Positions 45,693-54,108 of a stretch of DNA of 64,000 nucleotides are shown one piece after another (position 1 is the stretch's first letter; the number at the start of each line of letters is the position of its first letter). The stretch is from assembly GCF_002934625.1 (NCBI RefSeq), contig NZ_PTJD01000008.1, positions 1 through 64,000 on the forward strand, in the 5' to 3' direction. This DNA comes from Kineococcus xinjiangensis. GTDB lineage: Bacteria; Actinomycetota; Actinomycetes; Actinomycetales; Kineococcaceae. The position numbers and the translations under genes are program-made. The notes beneath the pieces were generated by a model that was not told where the DNA came from, made no database searches, and saw only the letters and a program-made list of their open reading frames with translations.

Positions 45693-46919
45693 TCAGGCGC
45701 CCAGCAGGCGATGCACCACCGCGTCCGCCAGCAGCCGCCCCCGGCGGGTCAGCACCGCCGCCCCTCCCGGCCCCTGCGCGGCACCCGCCGCGAGCAGCCC
45801 GTCGGCCACCAGCGACGGCACCGCCTCCAGCCCCTGCGGCCGCAGCCGTCGCAGCGCGACGCCCTCCGCGAGCCGGCTGCGCAGCAGCACGTCCTCCACG
45901 TAGCGGTCCTCCTCCGTGAGCACCTCCCGGGCGTGGGCGGGGCTGTGGCCGGCCCCCAGCCGCTGCGCGTAGGCGGTCGGGTGCTTCACGTTCCACCACC
46001 GCACTCCCCCGACGTGGCTGTGCGCGCCCGGGCCCACGCCCCACCAGTCCCCACCGCGCCAGTAGGCGAGGTTGTGCAGGCAGGCGTGCTGCGCCCCGCG
46101 GGCCCAGTTGCTCACCTCGTACCAGCCGTAGCCGGCGGCGCCGAGGACGTCGTCGGCGAGCTCGTACTTGGCGGCCTGGTCGTCGTCGTCGGGGGCGGGC
46201 AGCGTCCCGCGCCGCACCTGCCCGGCGAGCCGGGTGCCCTCCTCCACGATGAGGGCGTAGGCGGAGACGTGGTCCGGTGCGCACGCCAGCGCGGCGTCGA
46301 GGCTGCGCCGCCAGTCGTCGAGGCTCTCCCCCGGGGCGCCGTAGATCAGGTCCAGGCTCACGTCGAGCCCCGCCTGCCGCGCCCACGCCACGGCCCGCGG
46401 CACCCGGTCCGGGTCGTGGGTGCGCTCCAGCACCGCCAGCACCGTCGGCACGGCGGACTGCATGCCGAACGACACCCGGGTGAAGCCCGCGGCGGCGAGG
46501 GCGGCGAGGCCCTCCGGCGTCACCGAGTCGGGGTTGGCCTCCGTGGTGACCTCCGCGCCCGGTTCCAGACCGAACGTGGCGCGCACCGCGTCCAGCAGGG
46601 CGGCGAGGTCCCCGGGCGGCAGGAGGGTCGGGGTGCCGCCGCCGACGAACACCGTGGCGGCCGGGCGCGCCGCGGCGCCGAGGACCTTCCCGGCCAGCTC
46701 CACCTCGAGCGCGGCGGTGGCGGCGAAGGCGGCCTGCGAGCCCCCGCCGCCGAGCTCCGTCGCGGTGTAGGTGTTGAAGTCGCAGTAGCCGCAGCGCACC
46801 GCGCAGAACGGCACGTGCAGGTAGACGCCGAAGGAGCGCTCCCGCGCACCGGCGAGCGCGGAGTCCGGGAGGGAGCCGTCCGCGGGGGCCGGGTCGCCGT
46901 CGGGCAGGGTGCTGGGCAC
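45693..46919 (-). CDS. hemW: radical SAM heme chaperone HemW
   Basis: HemW belongs to the HemN-like radical SAM family but acts as a heme chaperone. The N-terminal cluster motif is intact, YLHVPFCAVRCGYCDFNTYT (CxxxCxxC), with TVFVGGGTPTLLP and DLIYGAPGESLDDWRRSL. HNLAYWRGGDWWGVGPGAHS is the conserved C-terminal segment. Start GTG 46919 gives the common PSTLPDGDPAPADG opening; GACACT 7 nt upstream may be a weak leaderless -10. Confidence 0.95.
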   Translation of the reverse strand: MPSTLPDGDPAPADGSLPDSALAGARERSFGVYLHVPFCAVRCGYCDFNTYTATELGGGGSQAAFAATAALEVELAGKVLGAAARPAATVFVGGGTPTLLPPGDLAALLDAVRATFGLEPGAEVTTEANPDSVTPEGLAALAAAGFTRVSFGMQSAVPTVLAVLERTHDPDRVPRAVAWARQAGLDVSLDLIYGAPGESLDDWRRSLDAALACAPDHVSAYALIVEEGTRLAGQVRRGTLPAPDDDDQAAKYELADDVLGAAGYGWYEVSNWARGAQHACLHNLAYWRGGDWWGVGPGAHSHVGGVRWWNVKHPTAYAQRLGAGHSPAHAREVLTEEDRYVEDVLLRSRLAEGVALRRLRPQGLEAVPSLVADGLLAAGAAQGPGGAAVLTRRGRLLADAVVHRLLGA

Positions 46920-47051
46920 GTCGTCCAGTGTCGCCTGACCCGTGGAGTGGCCGGAACCGGCACCTGGCGCCACCCTTCTGAGTGCCGGGCAGCAGCCCGG
47001 CGCGCGGCAGGTCGCCTCCGGACCGGGGCGCGACCCGGACGAGGAGGAAGC

Positions 47052-47861
47052 ATGCCCGGCTCAGACCCCCGGAACATGGCCCGCAACGCGGGGGGCCAGG
47101 CCACCGCCACGGCGCAGCGGCACCAGGGCACCATCAAGAAGGTCGGCCGGGTCGGCGTGGCCGCCGAGGGCGTCGTCTACCTCCTGATCGGCTGGCTCGC
47201 CCTGCAGATCGCGCTCGGGACCGCCGGGACGAGCGCGGACTCCACGGGTGCGCTGCGGCAGGTGGCGCAGTCCTCGATCGGACCGGTCCTGCTGGTCCTG
47301 CTGGCGGTGGGCTTCGCGGCGCTGGCGCTGTGGCAGGTGCTGGAGGTGGCCTTCGGCCACGACACGAAGCAGCGCGTCAAGGCCGCGTTCAAGGGCATCG
47401 TTGCGGTGACGCTGGGCATCTCGTGCGTGCAGCTGCTGACGGGCTCCGGGGGCTCCGCGGGGCAGCAGCAGCAGACCTGGACCCAGCGGCTGCTGGAGGC
47501 CCCGGGCGGTCAGATCCTCGTCGTCCTGGTGGGCCTGGCGGTCGCCGCCGTCGGGATCGCCACCGCGGTGCGCGGGCTGAAGCACAAGTTCGAGGAGAAG
47601 GTCGAGGGCAGCCTGAGCCCGGGCGTGCGCGCCCTCGGCGTCGCGGGGTACGTGGCGCGCGGCGTGGCGTTCACGGTCCTGGGCGGCCTGGTCGTGCTGG
47701 CCGCCACCGGTGACGTCGCCAAGTCCCGCGGCCTCGATGCGGCGTTCCACGAGATCGCCTCCCAGCCCTTCGGGAAGATCATGCTGATCGTGGTGGCGCT
47801 GGGCATCGCCGCGTTCGGGGCGTTCCAGATCGTGACGGCGCCGCGGCGGCGCAAGGCCTGA
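47052..47861 (+). CDS. DUF1206 membrane protein
   Basis: Six hydrophobic helices fall into three repeated pairs, each starting with a basic or Gly-rich turn (VGRVGVAAEGVVYLLIGWLA, then PGVRALGVAGYVARGVAFTVLGGL), the triplicated DUF1206 pattern. Function is unknown; relatives are found mainly in actinobacteria and cyanobacteria. GAGGAGG lies 5 nt before ATG 47052. Confidence 0.93.
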   Translation: MPGSDPRNMARNAGGQATATAQRHQGTIKKVGRVGVAAEGVVYLLIGWLALQIALGTAGTSADSTGALRQVAQSSIGPVLLVLLAVGFAALALWQVLEVAFGHDTKQRVKAAFKGIVAVTLGISCVQLLTGSGGSAGQQQQTWTQRLLEAPGGQILVVLVGLAVAAVGIATAVRGLKHKFEEKVEGSLSPGVRALGVAGYVARGVAFTVLGGLVVLAATGDVAKSRGLDAAFHEIASQPFGKIMLIVVALGIAAFGAFQIVTAPRRRKA

Positions 47862-47901
47862 GACGGGGGCCCCGCAGCGACGGCCCCGCAGCGACGTGGA
47901 G

Positions 47902-47934
47902 GAGCCCTCCCGCACACCACGTGCGGGAGGGCTC
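47902..47934. terminator. bidirectional terminator between DUF1206 gene and metZ
   Basis: A perfect 14-bp stem (GAGCCCTCCCGCAC / GTGCGGGAGGGCTC) with a 5-nt loop is followed by TTC. Confidence 0.85.
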
Positions 47935-47942
47935 TTCGCGCG

Positions 47943-49157
47943 TCAGGAGCGGGTGCGCAGGGCCTGGTCGAGGTCGGCGAGCAGGTCCTCGACGTCCTCC
48001 AGGCCCACCGACATCCGCACCACCCCGTCGGAGAGGCCGATCGCGGCGCGGCCCTCCTCACCGAGGCGGCGGTGGGTGGTGGTCGCGGGGTGGGTGATGA
48101 GCGTCTTGGCGTCGCCGAGGTTGTTGGAGATGTCGACCACGCGCAGCGCGTCGAGGACCTCGAACGCCCGCTCCTTCGCCCGGCCCTGCGGCGCGTCCAG
48201 CTCGAACGTGACGATCGTGCCGCCGTTGCTCATCTGCCGCTTCGCCAGGTCGAACTGCGGGTGCGACGGGAGCAGCGGGAACCGCACCCAACGCACACCG
48301 GGCTGCTGCTCCAGCCACTCCGCCAGGCGCAGCGCCGAGGCGCTGGAGTGCCGCACGCGCAGGCCCATTGTCTCCAGGCCCTTGGTGAGCGTCCACGCGT
48401 TGAAGGGGCTCAGGGCGGGGCCGGTGTGGCGCATCAGCTCCCGCACGGGCCCGTCGATGAACTCCGAGCGCCCGAGGATCGCGCCGCCGAGGACGCGGCC
48501 CTGCCCGTCGATGTGCTTGGTGGCGGAGTAGACGACCACGTCCGCCCCCAGGGGCAGCGGCGCCTGCGCGATCGGGCTGCAGAAGGCGTTGTCCACGACG
48601 ACCTGGGCGCCGGCGGCGTGCGCCAGCTCCGAGACGGCCTCGATGTCGACGAGGGTCTGCATCGGGTTCGCCGGGGTCTCGAAGAACACCGCCTGCGCGG
48701 GCCGGGACAGGGCCCGCTCCCACTGGGCGAGGTCCTCCCCGTCGACGAACTCCGTCTCGACGCCCCAGCGCGGGAGGATCTCGTCGCAGATGACGTAGCA
48801 GGACCCGAACAGGCTGCGGGCGGCGACGAGGCGGTCGCCCGCGCCGAGCAGACCGGCGAGGGCGTTGAACACCGCCGCCATGCCGCTGGCGGTGCCGAAG
48901 CACGCCTCGGCGCCCTCGAGCTGGCGCAGCCGCTCCTCGAACACCGACACGGTCGGGTTGCCGTAGCGGGAGTAGATGTAGTGGTCGAGCTCGCCGGTGA
49001 ACGCGGCCTCGGCAGAGGCGGCGGAGGGGTAGACGAACCCCGAGGTCAGGAACATCGCCTCGGACGTCTCCTCGAACTGCGAGCGGTTCAGGCCGCCGCG
49101 CACCCCGATGGTGTCCGGCCGCAGCGCCGGGACGCCCGACTCCCGCCCGCCGCTCAC
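47943..49157 (-). CDS. metZ: O-succinylhomoserine sulfhydrylase
   Basis: This PLP enzyme of the Cys/Met metabolism family makes homocysteine directly from O-succinyl- (or O-acetyl-) homoserine and sulfide. TSGFVYPSAASAEAAF, HYIYSRYGNPTV, FGTASGMAAV and the PLP lysine in VVYSATKHIDGQGRVLGG identify it. Sequence and context match MetZ better than cystathionine gamma-synthase. Its GTG overlaps the rhodanese stop by GTGA. Both genes lie under the SAM riboswitch. Confidence 0.94.
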   Translation of the reverse strand: MSGGRESGVPALRPDTIGVRGGLNRSQFEETSEAMFLTSGFVYPSAASAEAAFTGELDHYIYSRYGNPTVSVFEERLRQLEGAEACFGTASGMAAVFNALAGLLGAGDRLVAARSLFGSCYVICDEILPRWGVETEFVDGEDLAQWERALSRPAQAVFFETPANPMQTLVDIEAVSELAHAAGAQVVVDNAFCSPIAQAPLPLGADVVVYSATKHIDGQGRVLGGAILGRSEFIDGPVRELMRHTGPALSPFNAWTLTKGLETMGLRVRHSSASALRLAEWLEQQPGVRWVRFPLLPSHPQFDLAKRQMSNGGTIVTFELDAPQGRAKERAFEVLDALRVVDISNNLGDAKTLITHPATTTHRRLGEEGRAAIGLSDGVVRMSVGLEDVEDLLADLDQALRTRS

Positions 49158-49570
49158 GACTGCCGCCAGGGCAGGCCGGCCGCGCGCCAGCCGGCACCGC
49201 CGCGGTGGCCGTGCTCGTCGAGGGCACCCTCGAACCCGTCGAGGACGTTGAACGCCCGGTGTGCGCCGGCGGCCGCCAGCGCCTCGGCCGCGGCGACCGA
49301 GCGCACGCCGGAGCGGCACAGCAGCACCACGGCCACGTCGTCGCCGGGGGCGAGGCCTGCGGCGGACAGCTCCGCCACGAAGGTGCCGGCGGGGTCGGGG
49401 CCACCACCGCGCCACGGCACGAAGAGGGGCTCCTTGCCCAGGTCGGAGACGTCGGGCACTCCGACGAACTGCCACTCCGGCTCCGAGCGCACGTCCACCA
49501 GGACGGCACCGGGCTCGGAGCGCAGCAGCTCGTAGGCGGCCTCGGGCGTCAGGTCACCGGCGTAGCTCAC
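49154..49570 (-). CDS. rhodanese-like sulfurtransferase
   Basis: A 138-residue single rhodanese domain has AVLVDVRSEPEWQFVG and the active-site loop VVLLCRSGVRSVAAAEAL with catalytic Cys. It could deliver sulfane sulfur or sulfide to homocysteine formation, given the coupled metZ. GTG 49570 is preceded by GGAGG, which lies directly beside the P1 helix of the riboswitch. Confidence 0.92.
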   Translation of the reverse strand: MSYAGDLTPEAAYELLRSEPGAVLVDVRSEPEWQFVGVPDVSDLGKEPLFVPWRGGGPDPAGTFVAELSAAGLAPGDDVAVVLLCRSGVRSVAAAEALAAAGAHRAFNVLDGFEGALDEHGHRGGAGWRAAGLPWRQS

Positions 49571-49576
49571 CTGCTG

Positions 49577-49673
49577 TCCTCCATCTCGTCCTGGGTGGAG
49601 CACCCGCTCCCGCGCTGGGCGGGGGGTTGCTGCGGCGTCGTGGAGCCAGGTCTCTCGGCCGCTCTGGATGGGT
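49577..49673 (-). promoter_or_regulatory. SAM riboswitch (S-box family) upstream of rhodanese-metZ
   Basis: The minus strand contains the S-box core in order: P1 5' arm CCATCC, AGAG, P2 arms GCGGC/GCCGC, the kink-turn-like GAGAGA...ACGACGCC segment, AGCAACC, P3 CCCGC/GCGGG, GGTGC, and the P1 3' arm GATGG. It starts about 7 nt after a TACGCT -10. The P1 3' arm runs into GGAGG of the rhodanese gene (GATGGAGG), so SAM binding would hide the ribosome-binding site. The P4 loop deviates from consensus. SAM-IV shares this core and cannot be fully excluded. Confidence 0.85.
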
Positions 49674-49679
49674 GGACGC

Positions 49680-49685
49680 AGCGTA
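49680..49685 (-). promoter_or_regulatory. -10 element for the SAM riboswitch transcript
   Basis: TACGCT lies 6 nt before the first bases of the riboswitch P1 helix. Confidence 0.6.
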
Positions 49686-49806
49686 GCGGGCGTCCGGGAG
49701 CCCGAGTGTCGCACGACGGGGACCCGCTGCGGGCCCACCCCTCCCCTCGCCCCGCCCGCGGGAGGAGGCTCCTCGCAGGGCGGGCGGTGGACGGACGGGT
49801 CGGGCC

Positions 49807-50097
49807 TCAGAAGCGGGGGTCGTGGACGGCGTGGAAGCCGTCGCCGTCCTGGGTGATGCGCCACACCCGCGTGTCCTTGCCGACGGCGGCGTCCTTCTCG
49901 AAGAAGTGGACGCCCTCGCCGTCGCGCACGGCGCTGCCGTGGGCGAGGTAGGGGTGGTCGCCGCCGGCGAGGGTGATGGTGACGAGGGCGGCGGAGCCGG
50001 TGACGAAGTCGTCGAGGGAGGTCGGCGCGGTGCCGCCGATGTCGGTGATCTCGTAGCTGCGGCCCGACACGATGGGCTCGTGGGCGGGAGAGGACAT
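49807..50097 (-). CDS. hypothetical protein, 96 aa
   Basis: A small acidic beta-rich protein contains EITDIGGTAPTSLDDFVTG, LVTITLAGGDHPYLAHGSAV and VHFFEKDAAVGKDTRVWRIT. No family recognised. There is no signal peptide or membrane segment. GAGGAG lies 5 nt before ATG 50097. It is divergent from the alpha/beta hydrolase gene. Confidence 0.7.
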   Translation of the reverse strand: MSSPAHEPIVSGRSYEITDIGGTAPTSLDDFVTGSAALVTITLAGGDHPYLAHGSAVRDGEGVHFFEKDAAVGKDTRVWRITQDGDGFHAVHDPRF

Positions 50098-50263
50098 GGG
50101 GGTCTCCTCGGGCGTAGGGGGTTCCGGCTGCGGCTTCCTCGCTGAACCACCGGACGGGGACCCGGTCCAGCATGGCCCAGGCGGGAGCCGGACGAAAGCG
50201 CAGACTCCCCGCCCGCACCCTCCCGGGATGCCCCGGCGGCCCGGCCTCAGAAGGATGGCCCGC

Positions 50264-51097
50264 ATGGACGTTCCCCTCGGACGCACGGAACTGGTCGAGA
50301 CCGCGAACCACCGGCTGAACGTGTGGCGGGCCGGGGACGCCGGCCCCGCCCTGCTGCTGATCCACGGGATCCCGACCAACCACCGGCTGTGGTGGGACGT
50401 GGTCCCGCGCCTGCAGGAGCACGCCCGCGTGTTCGCCGTCGACATGCTCGGCTACGGGGACTCGCCGGCTCCGGAGGGCCAGGGCGTGGACCTCGCCTCG
50501 CAGGCCGCGGCGCTGGTCGAGCTGCTGGACGCGCTGGGGCTGGACCGGGTCGGCGTCGTGGGCCACGACCTCGGCGGGGGCGTGGCGCAGATCCTCGCCA
50601 CCGCGGCCTCCGACCGGGTCGCGGGGATGGTCGTCAGCAACGGCGTCTGCTTCGACGGCTGGCCCGTCCCCGTCGTGAAGGCGATGAAGGCGAGCTGGCC
50701 GGTCCTCCAGCGCCTGCCGTCGACGGCCGTGGAGAAGATGCTGCGCGCGGGGCTGCGCCCCCTGTTCGGCCACCAGGAGAGGGCGCCGCAGGCGATCGAC
50801 CGCTTCGTCGCGCCGTGGTCGCGGCCGGAGGGCCCCTCCCTGCTGGCCCGGCACCTGCGCGCGGCGGACTCCGTCTACACCCAGACCGTCGCCCCGTTCC
50901 TGGGTCGCCTCGACATCCCCGTGGAGGTCTGCTGGGGCCGGCTCGACCACCAGATGAAGCCCCGCTACGGCGAGCGCCTCGCCCGCAGCATCCCCGGCGC
51001 GAACCTGACGTGGGTGGAGGACGCCAGCCACTTCGTGCCGGTGGACCGGCCGGACGCCGTGGCCGCGGCCGTGCGGCGGATGCTCGGCAGGCTCTGA
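50264..51097 (+). CDS. alpha/beta hydrolase, epoxide hydrolase/haloalkane dehalogenase-like
   Basis: The alpha/beta hydrolase fold has the oxyanion loop LLIHGIPTNHRLWW and a nucleophile elbow VGHDLGGGVAQ in which the nucleophile is Asp rather than Ser, as in epoxide hydrolases and haloalkane dehalogenases. The catalytic His lies in EDASHFVPVDRPD near the end, and a cap region of about 70 residues follows the elbow. Substrate unknown. AAGG precedes ATG 50264 at about 9 nt; ATG 50255 is an in-frame alternative. Confidence 0.88.
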   Translation: MDVPLGRTELVETANHRLNVWRAGDAGPALLLIHGIPTNHRLWWDVVPRLQEHARVFAVDMLGYGDSPAPEGQGVDLASQAAALVELLDALGLDRVGVVGHDLGGGVAQILATAASDRVAGMVVSNGVCFDGWPVPVVKAMKASWPVLQRLPSTAVEKMLRAGLRPLFGHQERAPQAIDRFVAPWSRPEGPSLLARHLRAADSVYTQTVAPFLGRLDIPVEVCWGRLDHQMKPRYGERLARSIPGANLTWVEDASHFVPVDRPDAVAAAVRRMLGRL

Positions 51098-51115
51098 GGC
51101 CGGTCCCCGCGGGGG

Positions 51116-52978
51116 CTACTTCTTCGCGGCCTTGTCCCCGGCGGCCTCGGCGTCGGAGGAGAGGGCGGCGATGAAGGCCTCCTGCGGGACCTCCACCCGG
51201 CCGACCATCTTCATCCGCTTCTTGCCCTCCTTCTGCTTCTCCAGCAGCTTCCGCTTGCGGGTGATGTCACCGCCGTAGCACTTGGCGAGGACGTCCTTGC
51301 GGATGGCGCGGACGTTCTCGCGGGCGATGATCCGGGCGCCGATGGCGGCCTGGATGGGCACCTCGAACTGCTGGCGCGGGATGAGGTCCTTGAGCTTGCC
51401 GGCCATCATCACGCCGTAGGCGTACGCCTTGTCCTTGTGGACGATCGCGGAGAACGCGTCGACCTGCTCGCCCTGGAGCAGGATGTCGACCTTCACGAGG
51501 TCGGCGGCCTGCTCGCCGTCGACGTCGTAGTCGAGGGAGGCGTAGCCGCGGGTGCGGGACTTCAGGTTGTCGAAGAAGTCGAAGACGATCTCGGCCAGCG
51601 GCAGGCGGTAGCGCAGCTCGACGCGGTTCTCGGAGAGGTAGTCCATGCCCTGCAGGTCGCCGCGGCGTTCCTGGCAGAGGTCCATGATCGTCCCGATGTA
51701 GTCCTTCGGCGCGAGGACGGTGGCCCGCACGACCGGCTCGCGCACCTCGGCGACCTTGCCGACGGGGTACTCCGAGGGGTTGGTGACGGTGACGACCTTG
51801 CGGTCCTCCATCGTCACCTCGTAGACGACGCTGGGGGCGGTGGAGATGAGGTCCAGGTTGAACTCGCGCTCCAGCCGCTCGCGCACGATCTCCAGGTGCA
51901 GCAGGCCGAGGAAGCCGATCCGGAACCCGAAGCCGAGCGCCGCTGACGTCTCGGGCTCGTAGACGAGGGCGGCGTCGTTGAGCTTCAGCTTGTCGAGCGC
52001 GTCGCGCAGCAGCGGGTAGTCGGAGCCGTCGATGGGGTACAGGCCGGAGAACACCATCGGCTTGGGGTCGCGGTAGCCGCCGAGCGCCTGGGCGGCGGGC
52101 TTGGCGGAGTTGGTGACCGTGTCGCCCACCTTCGACTGGCGGACGTCCTTCACGCCGGTGATGAGGTAGCCGACCTCCCCCACTCCGAGGCCGTCGGACG
52201 GGGTGGGCTCCGGGGAGCTGACCCCGATCTCCAGCAGTTCGTGGGTGGCCTTCGTCGACATCATCGCGATCCGCTCGCGCGGGGAGAGCTTGCCGTCGAT
52301 GACCCGCACGTAGGTGACCACGCCGCGGTAGGTGTCGTACACCGAGTCGAAGATCATGGCGCGCGCGGGGGCGTTCGGGTCCCCGACGGGCGGCGGCATC
52401 TGCCGGACGATCTCGTCGAGCAGGTGCTCCACGCCCTCACCGGTCTTGCCCGAGACCCGCAGGCAGTCCTCCGGCTGGCAGCCGATGAGCCCGGCGAGCT
52501 CCTCGGCGAAGAGGTCCGGCTGCGCGGCGGGCAGGTCGATCTTGTTGAGGACCGGGATGATGGTGAGCTCGTTCTCCATCGCCAGGTACAGGTTGGCCAG
52601 CGTCTGGGCCTCGATGCCCTGCGCCGCGTCGACGAGGAGGACCGCGCCCTCGCAGGCGGCCAGCGACCGCGACACCTCGTAGGTGAAGTCGACGTGGCCT
52701 GGGGTGTCGATCATGTTGAGCGCGTAGGTGGTGCCGGCGGACTCCCAGGGCATGCGCACCGCCTGGGACTTGATGGTGATGCCGCGCTCGCGCTCGATGT
52801 CCATCCGGTCGAGGTACTGCGCCCGCATGGCCCGCTCGTCGACGATGCCCGTCAGCTGCAGCATGCGGTCCGCCAGCGTCGACTTGCCGTGGTCGATGTG
52901 GGCGATGATGCAGAAGTTGCGGATGAGCTCGGGCGGGGTCGCCGCCGGAGCCAGGGCGTTCATCGCCTTCGGGGACAC
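51116..52978 (-). CDS. lepA: elongation factor 4 (LepA)
   Basis: LepA is a ribosome-associated GTPase involved in initiation and back-translocation under stress. [17 protein letters not shown] (G1), [10 protein letters not shown] (G2), DTPGHVDF (G3) and NKIDLP (G4) are present, with EF-G-like domains and the LepA-specific C-terminal domain ([19 protein letters not shown] to [16 protein letters not shown]). GTG 52978 is preceded by GGAGAAGC; ATG 52963 is possible. Confidence 0.97.
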   Translation of the reverse strand: MSPKAMNALAPAATPPELIRNFCIIAHIDHGKSTLADRMLQLTGIVDERAMRAQYLDRMDIERERGITIKSQAVRMPWESAGTTYALNMIDTPGHVDFTYEVSRSLAACEGAVLLVDAAQGIEAQTLANLYLAMENELTIIPVLNKIDLPAAQPDLFAEELAGLIGCQPEDCLRVSGKTGEGVEHLLDEIVRQMPPPVGDPNAPARAMIFDSVYDTYRGVVTYVRVIDGKLSPRERIAMMSTKATHELLEIGVSSPEPTPSDGLGVGEVGYLITGVKDVRQSKVGDTVTNSAKPAAQALGGYRDPKPMVFSGLYPIDGSDYPLLRDALDKLKLNDAALVYEPETSAALGFGFRIGFLGLLHLEIVRERLEREFNLDLISTAPSVVYEVTMEDRKVVTVTNPSEYPVGKVAEVREPVVRATVLAPKDYIGTIMDLCQERRGDLQGMDYLSENRVELRYRLPLAEIVFDFFDNLKSRTRGYASLDYDVDGEQAADLVKVDILLQGEQVDAFSAIVHKDKAYAYGVMMAGKLKDLIPRQQFEVPIQAAIGARIIARENVRAIRKDVLAKCYGGDITRKRKLLEKQKEGKKRMKMVGRVEVPQEAFIAALSSDAEAAGDKAAKK

Positions 52979-53216
52979 GCTTCTCCGGACCTCTCATCGG
53001 GCTCGCCCGCACGGGCCCACCGGCCGGCGGGTCCTCGCGCGGGCGTCCACGGGCTGCCTCGGGCCTCGTCGCGGGCCCCGTCGGGAACGGGGCGCAGGAC
53101 GCGGTCGCGGACATCCTCGTGGACGTCGTCGTGAACGGGCCTCCATCGTCGCACGCGGGCGCCCCGGCGCGTTGAGCACCACCGGCGCACCCCCGGTGAC
53201 CTGCGGTGACGCCGCT

Positions 53217-53254
53217 GGGCCGACCGCATCGCCGGGTTGGGCCAACCGCATCGC
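53217..53254. repeat. 16-bp direct repeat in the lepA/53.3-kb gene spacer
   Basis: GGGCCGACCGCATCGC and GGGCCAACCGCATCGC are spaced 22 bp apart in the 317-bp divergent spacer between lepA and the 90-residue hypothetical gene. The spacing is close to two helical turns, which could suit a tandem regulator site. The rest of the spacer (52979-53216) shows nothing I can name. Confidence 0.55.
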
Positions 53255-53283
53255 AGTGTGCGGGAGGACGCCGAACCCGGCCC

Positions 53284-53289
53284 TACCGT
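53284..53289 (+). promoter_or_regulatory. -10 element of a leaderless promoter
   Basis: TACCGT is followed by 6 nt and then ATG 53296. Confidence 0.6.
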
Positions 53290-53295
53290 TGTGCC

Positions 53296-53568
53296 ATGCA
53301 GGACGACCGGGGGACCGCTGCCCTCATCGAGGCGACCGCGGAGATCGCCCGTCACCTCATCCGCGGCGGCGCCTCCCCCACCGAGGCCCTGAGCCTGGTC
53401 GGGCCCGCCCTGCTGGCCTCGCAGTACGGCGAGGAGGGCCTGCTGCTGCTCGGGGTCGGGGAGCGCACCGCGCGCCAGCGCACCGCACGCATCAAGGAGC
53501 TCGTCACCGCCGCCAACGCGGCCGAGGACCTCCTCGACGCCGAGGAGGACCTCGGCGTCCGCGCCTGA
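53296..53568 (+). CDS. hypothetical protein, 90 aa
   Basis: A small, all-helical acidic protein contains TAALIEATAEIARHLIRGGA, QYGEEGLLLLGVGERTARQR and a C-terminal amphipathic helix. No family recognised and no membrane segment. A leaderless -10 (TACCGT, 6 nt before the ATG) supports the start and its expression. It lies between lepA and rpsT on the plus strand. Confidence 0.75.
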   Translation: MQDDRGTAALIEATAEIARHLIRGGASPTEALSLVGPALLASQYGEEGLLLLGVGERTARQRTARIKELVTAANAAEDLLDAEEDLGVRA

Positions 53569-53600
53569 GCGTCCGCGGTTCGGGCGGACCTGGACACTGC

Positions 53601-53609
53601 TGGTAGTGT
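53601..53609 (+). promoter_or_regulatory. extended -10 promoter of rpsT
   Basis: TGGTAGTGT combines an extended TGn with TAGTGT. No -35 is evident. It lies about 125 nt before the rpsT start, leaving a leader of that length with no fold I can name. Confidence 0.5.
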
Positions 53610-53733
53610 TGACCTGCTCCTTCGCCGGTCGTGCGGAGGTTCCGGTTCCCGCCGCCACCCGGTGCCCCACGCCGGAGGTCCCCGGTGGGCCGACCGCCCT
53701 CTTCGACCCGTCCCTCACAGAGAAAGACGTCTC

Positions 53734-53994
53734 GTGGCGAACATCAAGTCCCAGATCAAGCGCATCGCGACCGCCGAGAAGGCGCGCGTGCGCAACAAGT
53801 CGGTGCGCTCCGAGCTGCGCACCGCCGTGCGCGGCTTCCTGGAGGCCGCCAAGAGCGGGGACGCCGAGGCCGCGCAGGTCGCCCTGCGCCACGCCAGCCG
53901 CAAGCTGGACAAGGCCGTCAGCAAGGGCGTCATCCACAAGAACCAGGCCGCCAACCGCAAGTCGTCGCTGTGGAAGCAGGCCTCCGCTCTCTGA
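53734..53994 (+). CDS. rpsT: 30S ribosomal protein S20
   Basis: This small basic primary rRNA-binding protein begins [20 protein letters not shown] and ends [10 protein letters not shown]-type helices with [16 protein letters not shown], the standard S20 pattern of 86 aa. GTG 53734 (Met removed before ANIK) is the conserved start. A strong hairpin follows. Confidence 0.98.
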   Translation: MANIKSQIKRIATAEKARVRNKSVRSELRTAVRGFLEAAKSGDAEAAQVALRHASRKLDKAVSKGVIHKNQAANRKSSLWKQASAL

Positions 53995-54011
53995 GCAGCC
54001 CTTCCGCACCT

Positions 54012-54049
54012 CAGGAGAGGCCGGTCCCCGCGGGGACCGGCCTCTCCTG
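54012..54049. terminator. bidirectional terminator between rpsT and holA
   Basis: A perfect 38-bp palindrome (19-bp arms starting CAGGAGAGGCCGGTCCCCG) begins 18 nt after the rpsT stop. Confidence 0.9.
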
Positions 54050-54108
54050 CGTCCGGGGGCGCCCCGCCGCCGCCCGCCCCGGCGAACGGGCTTCAGCGGT
54101 GAGGGGCT

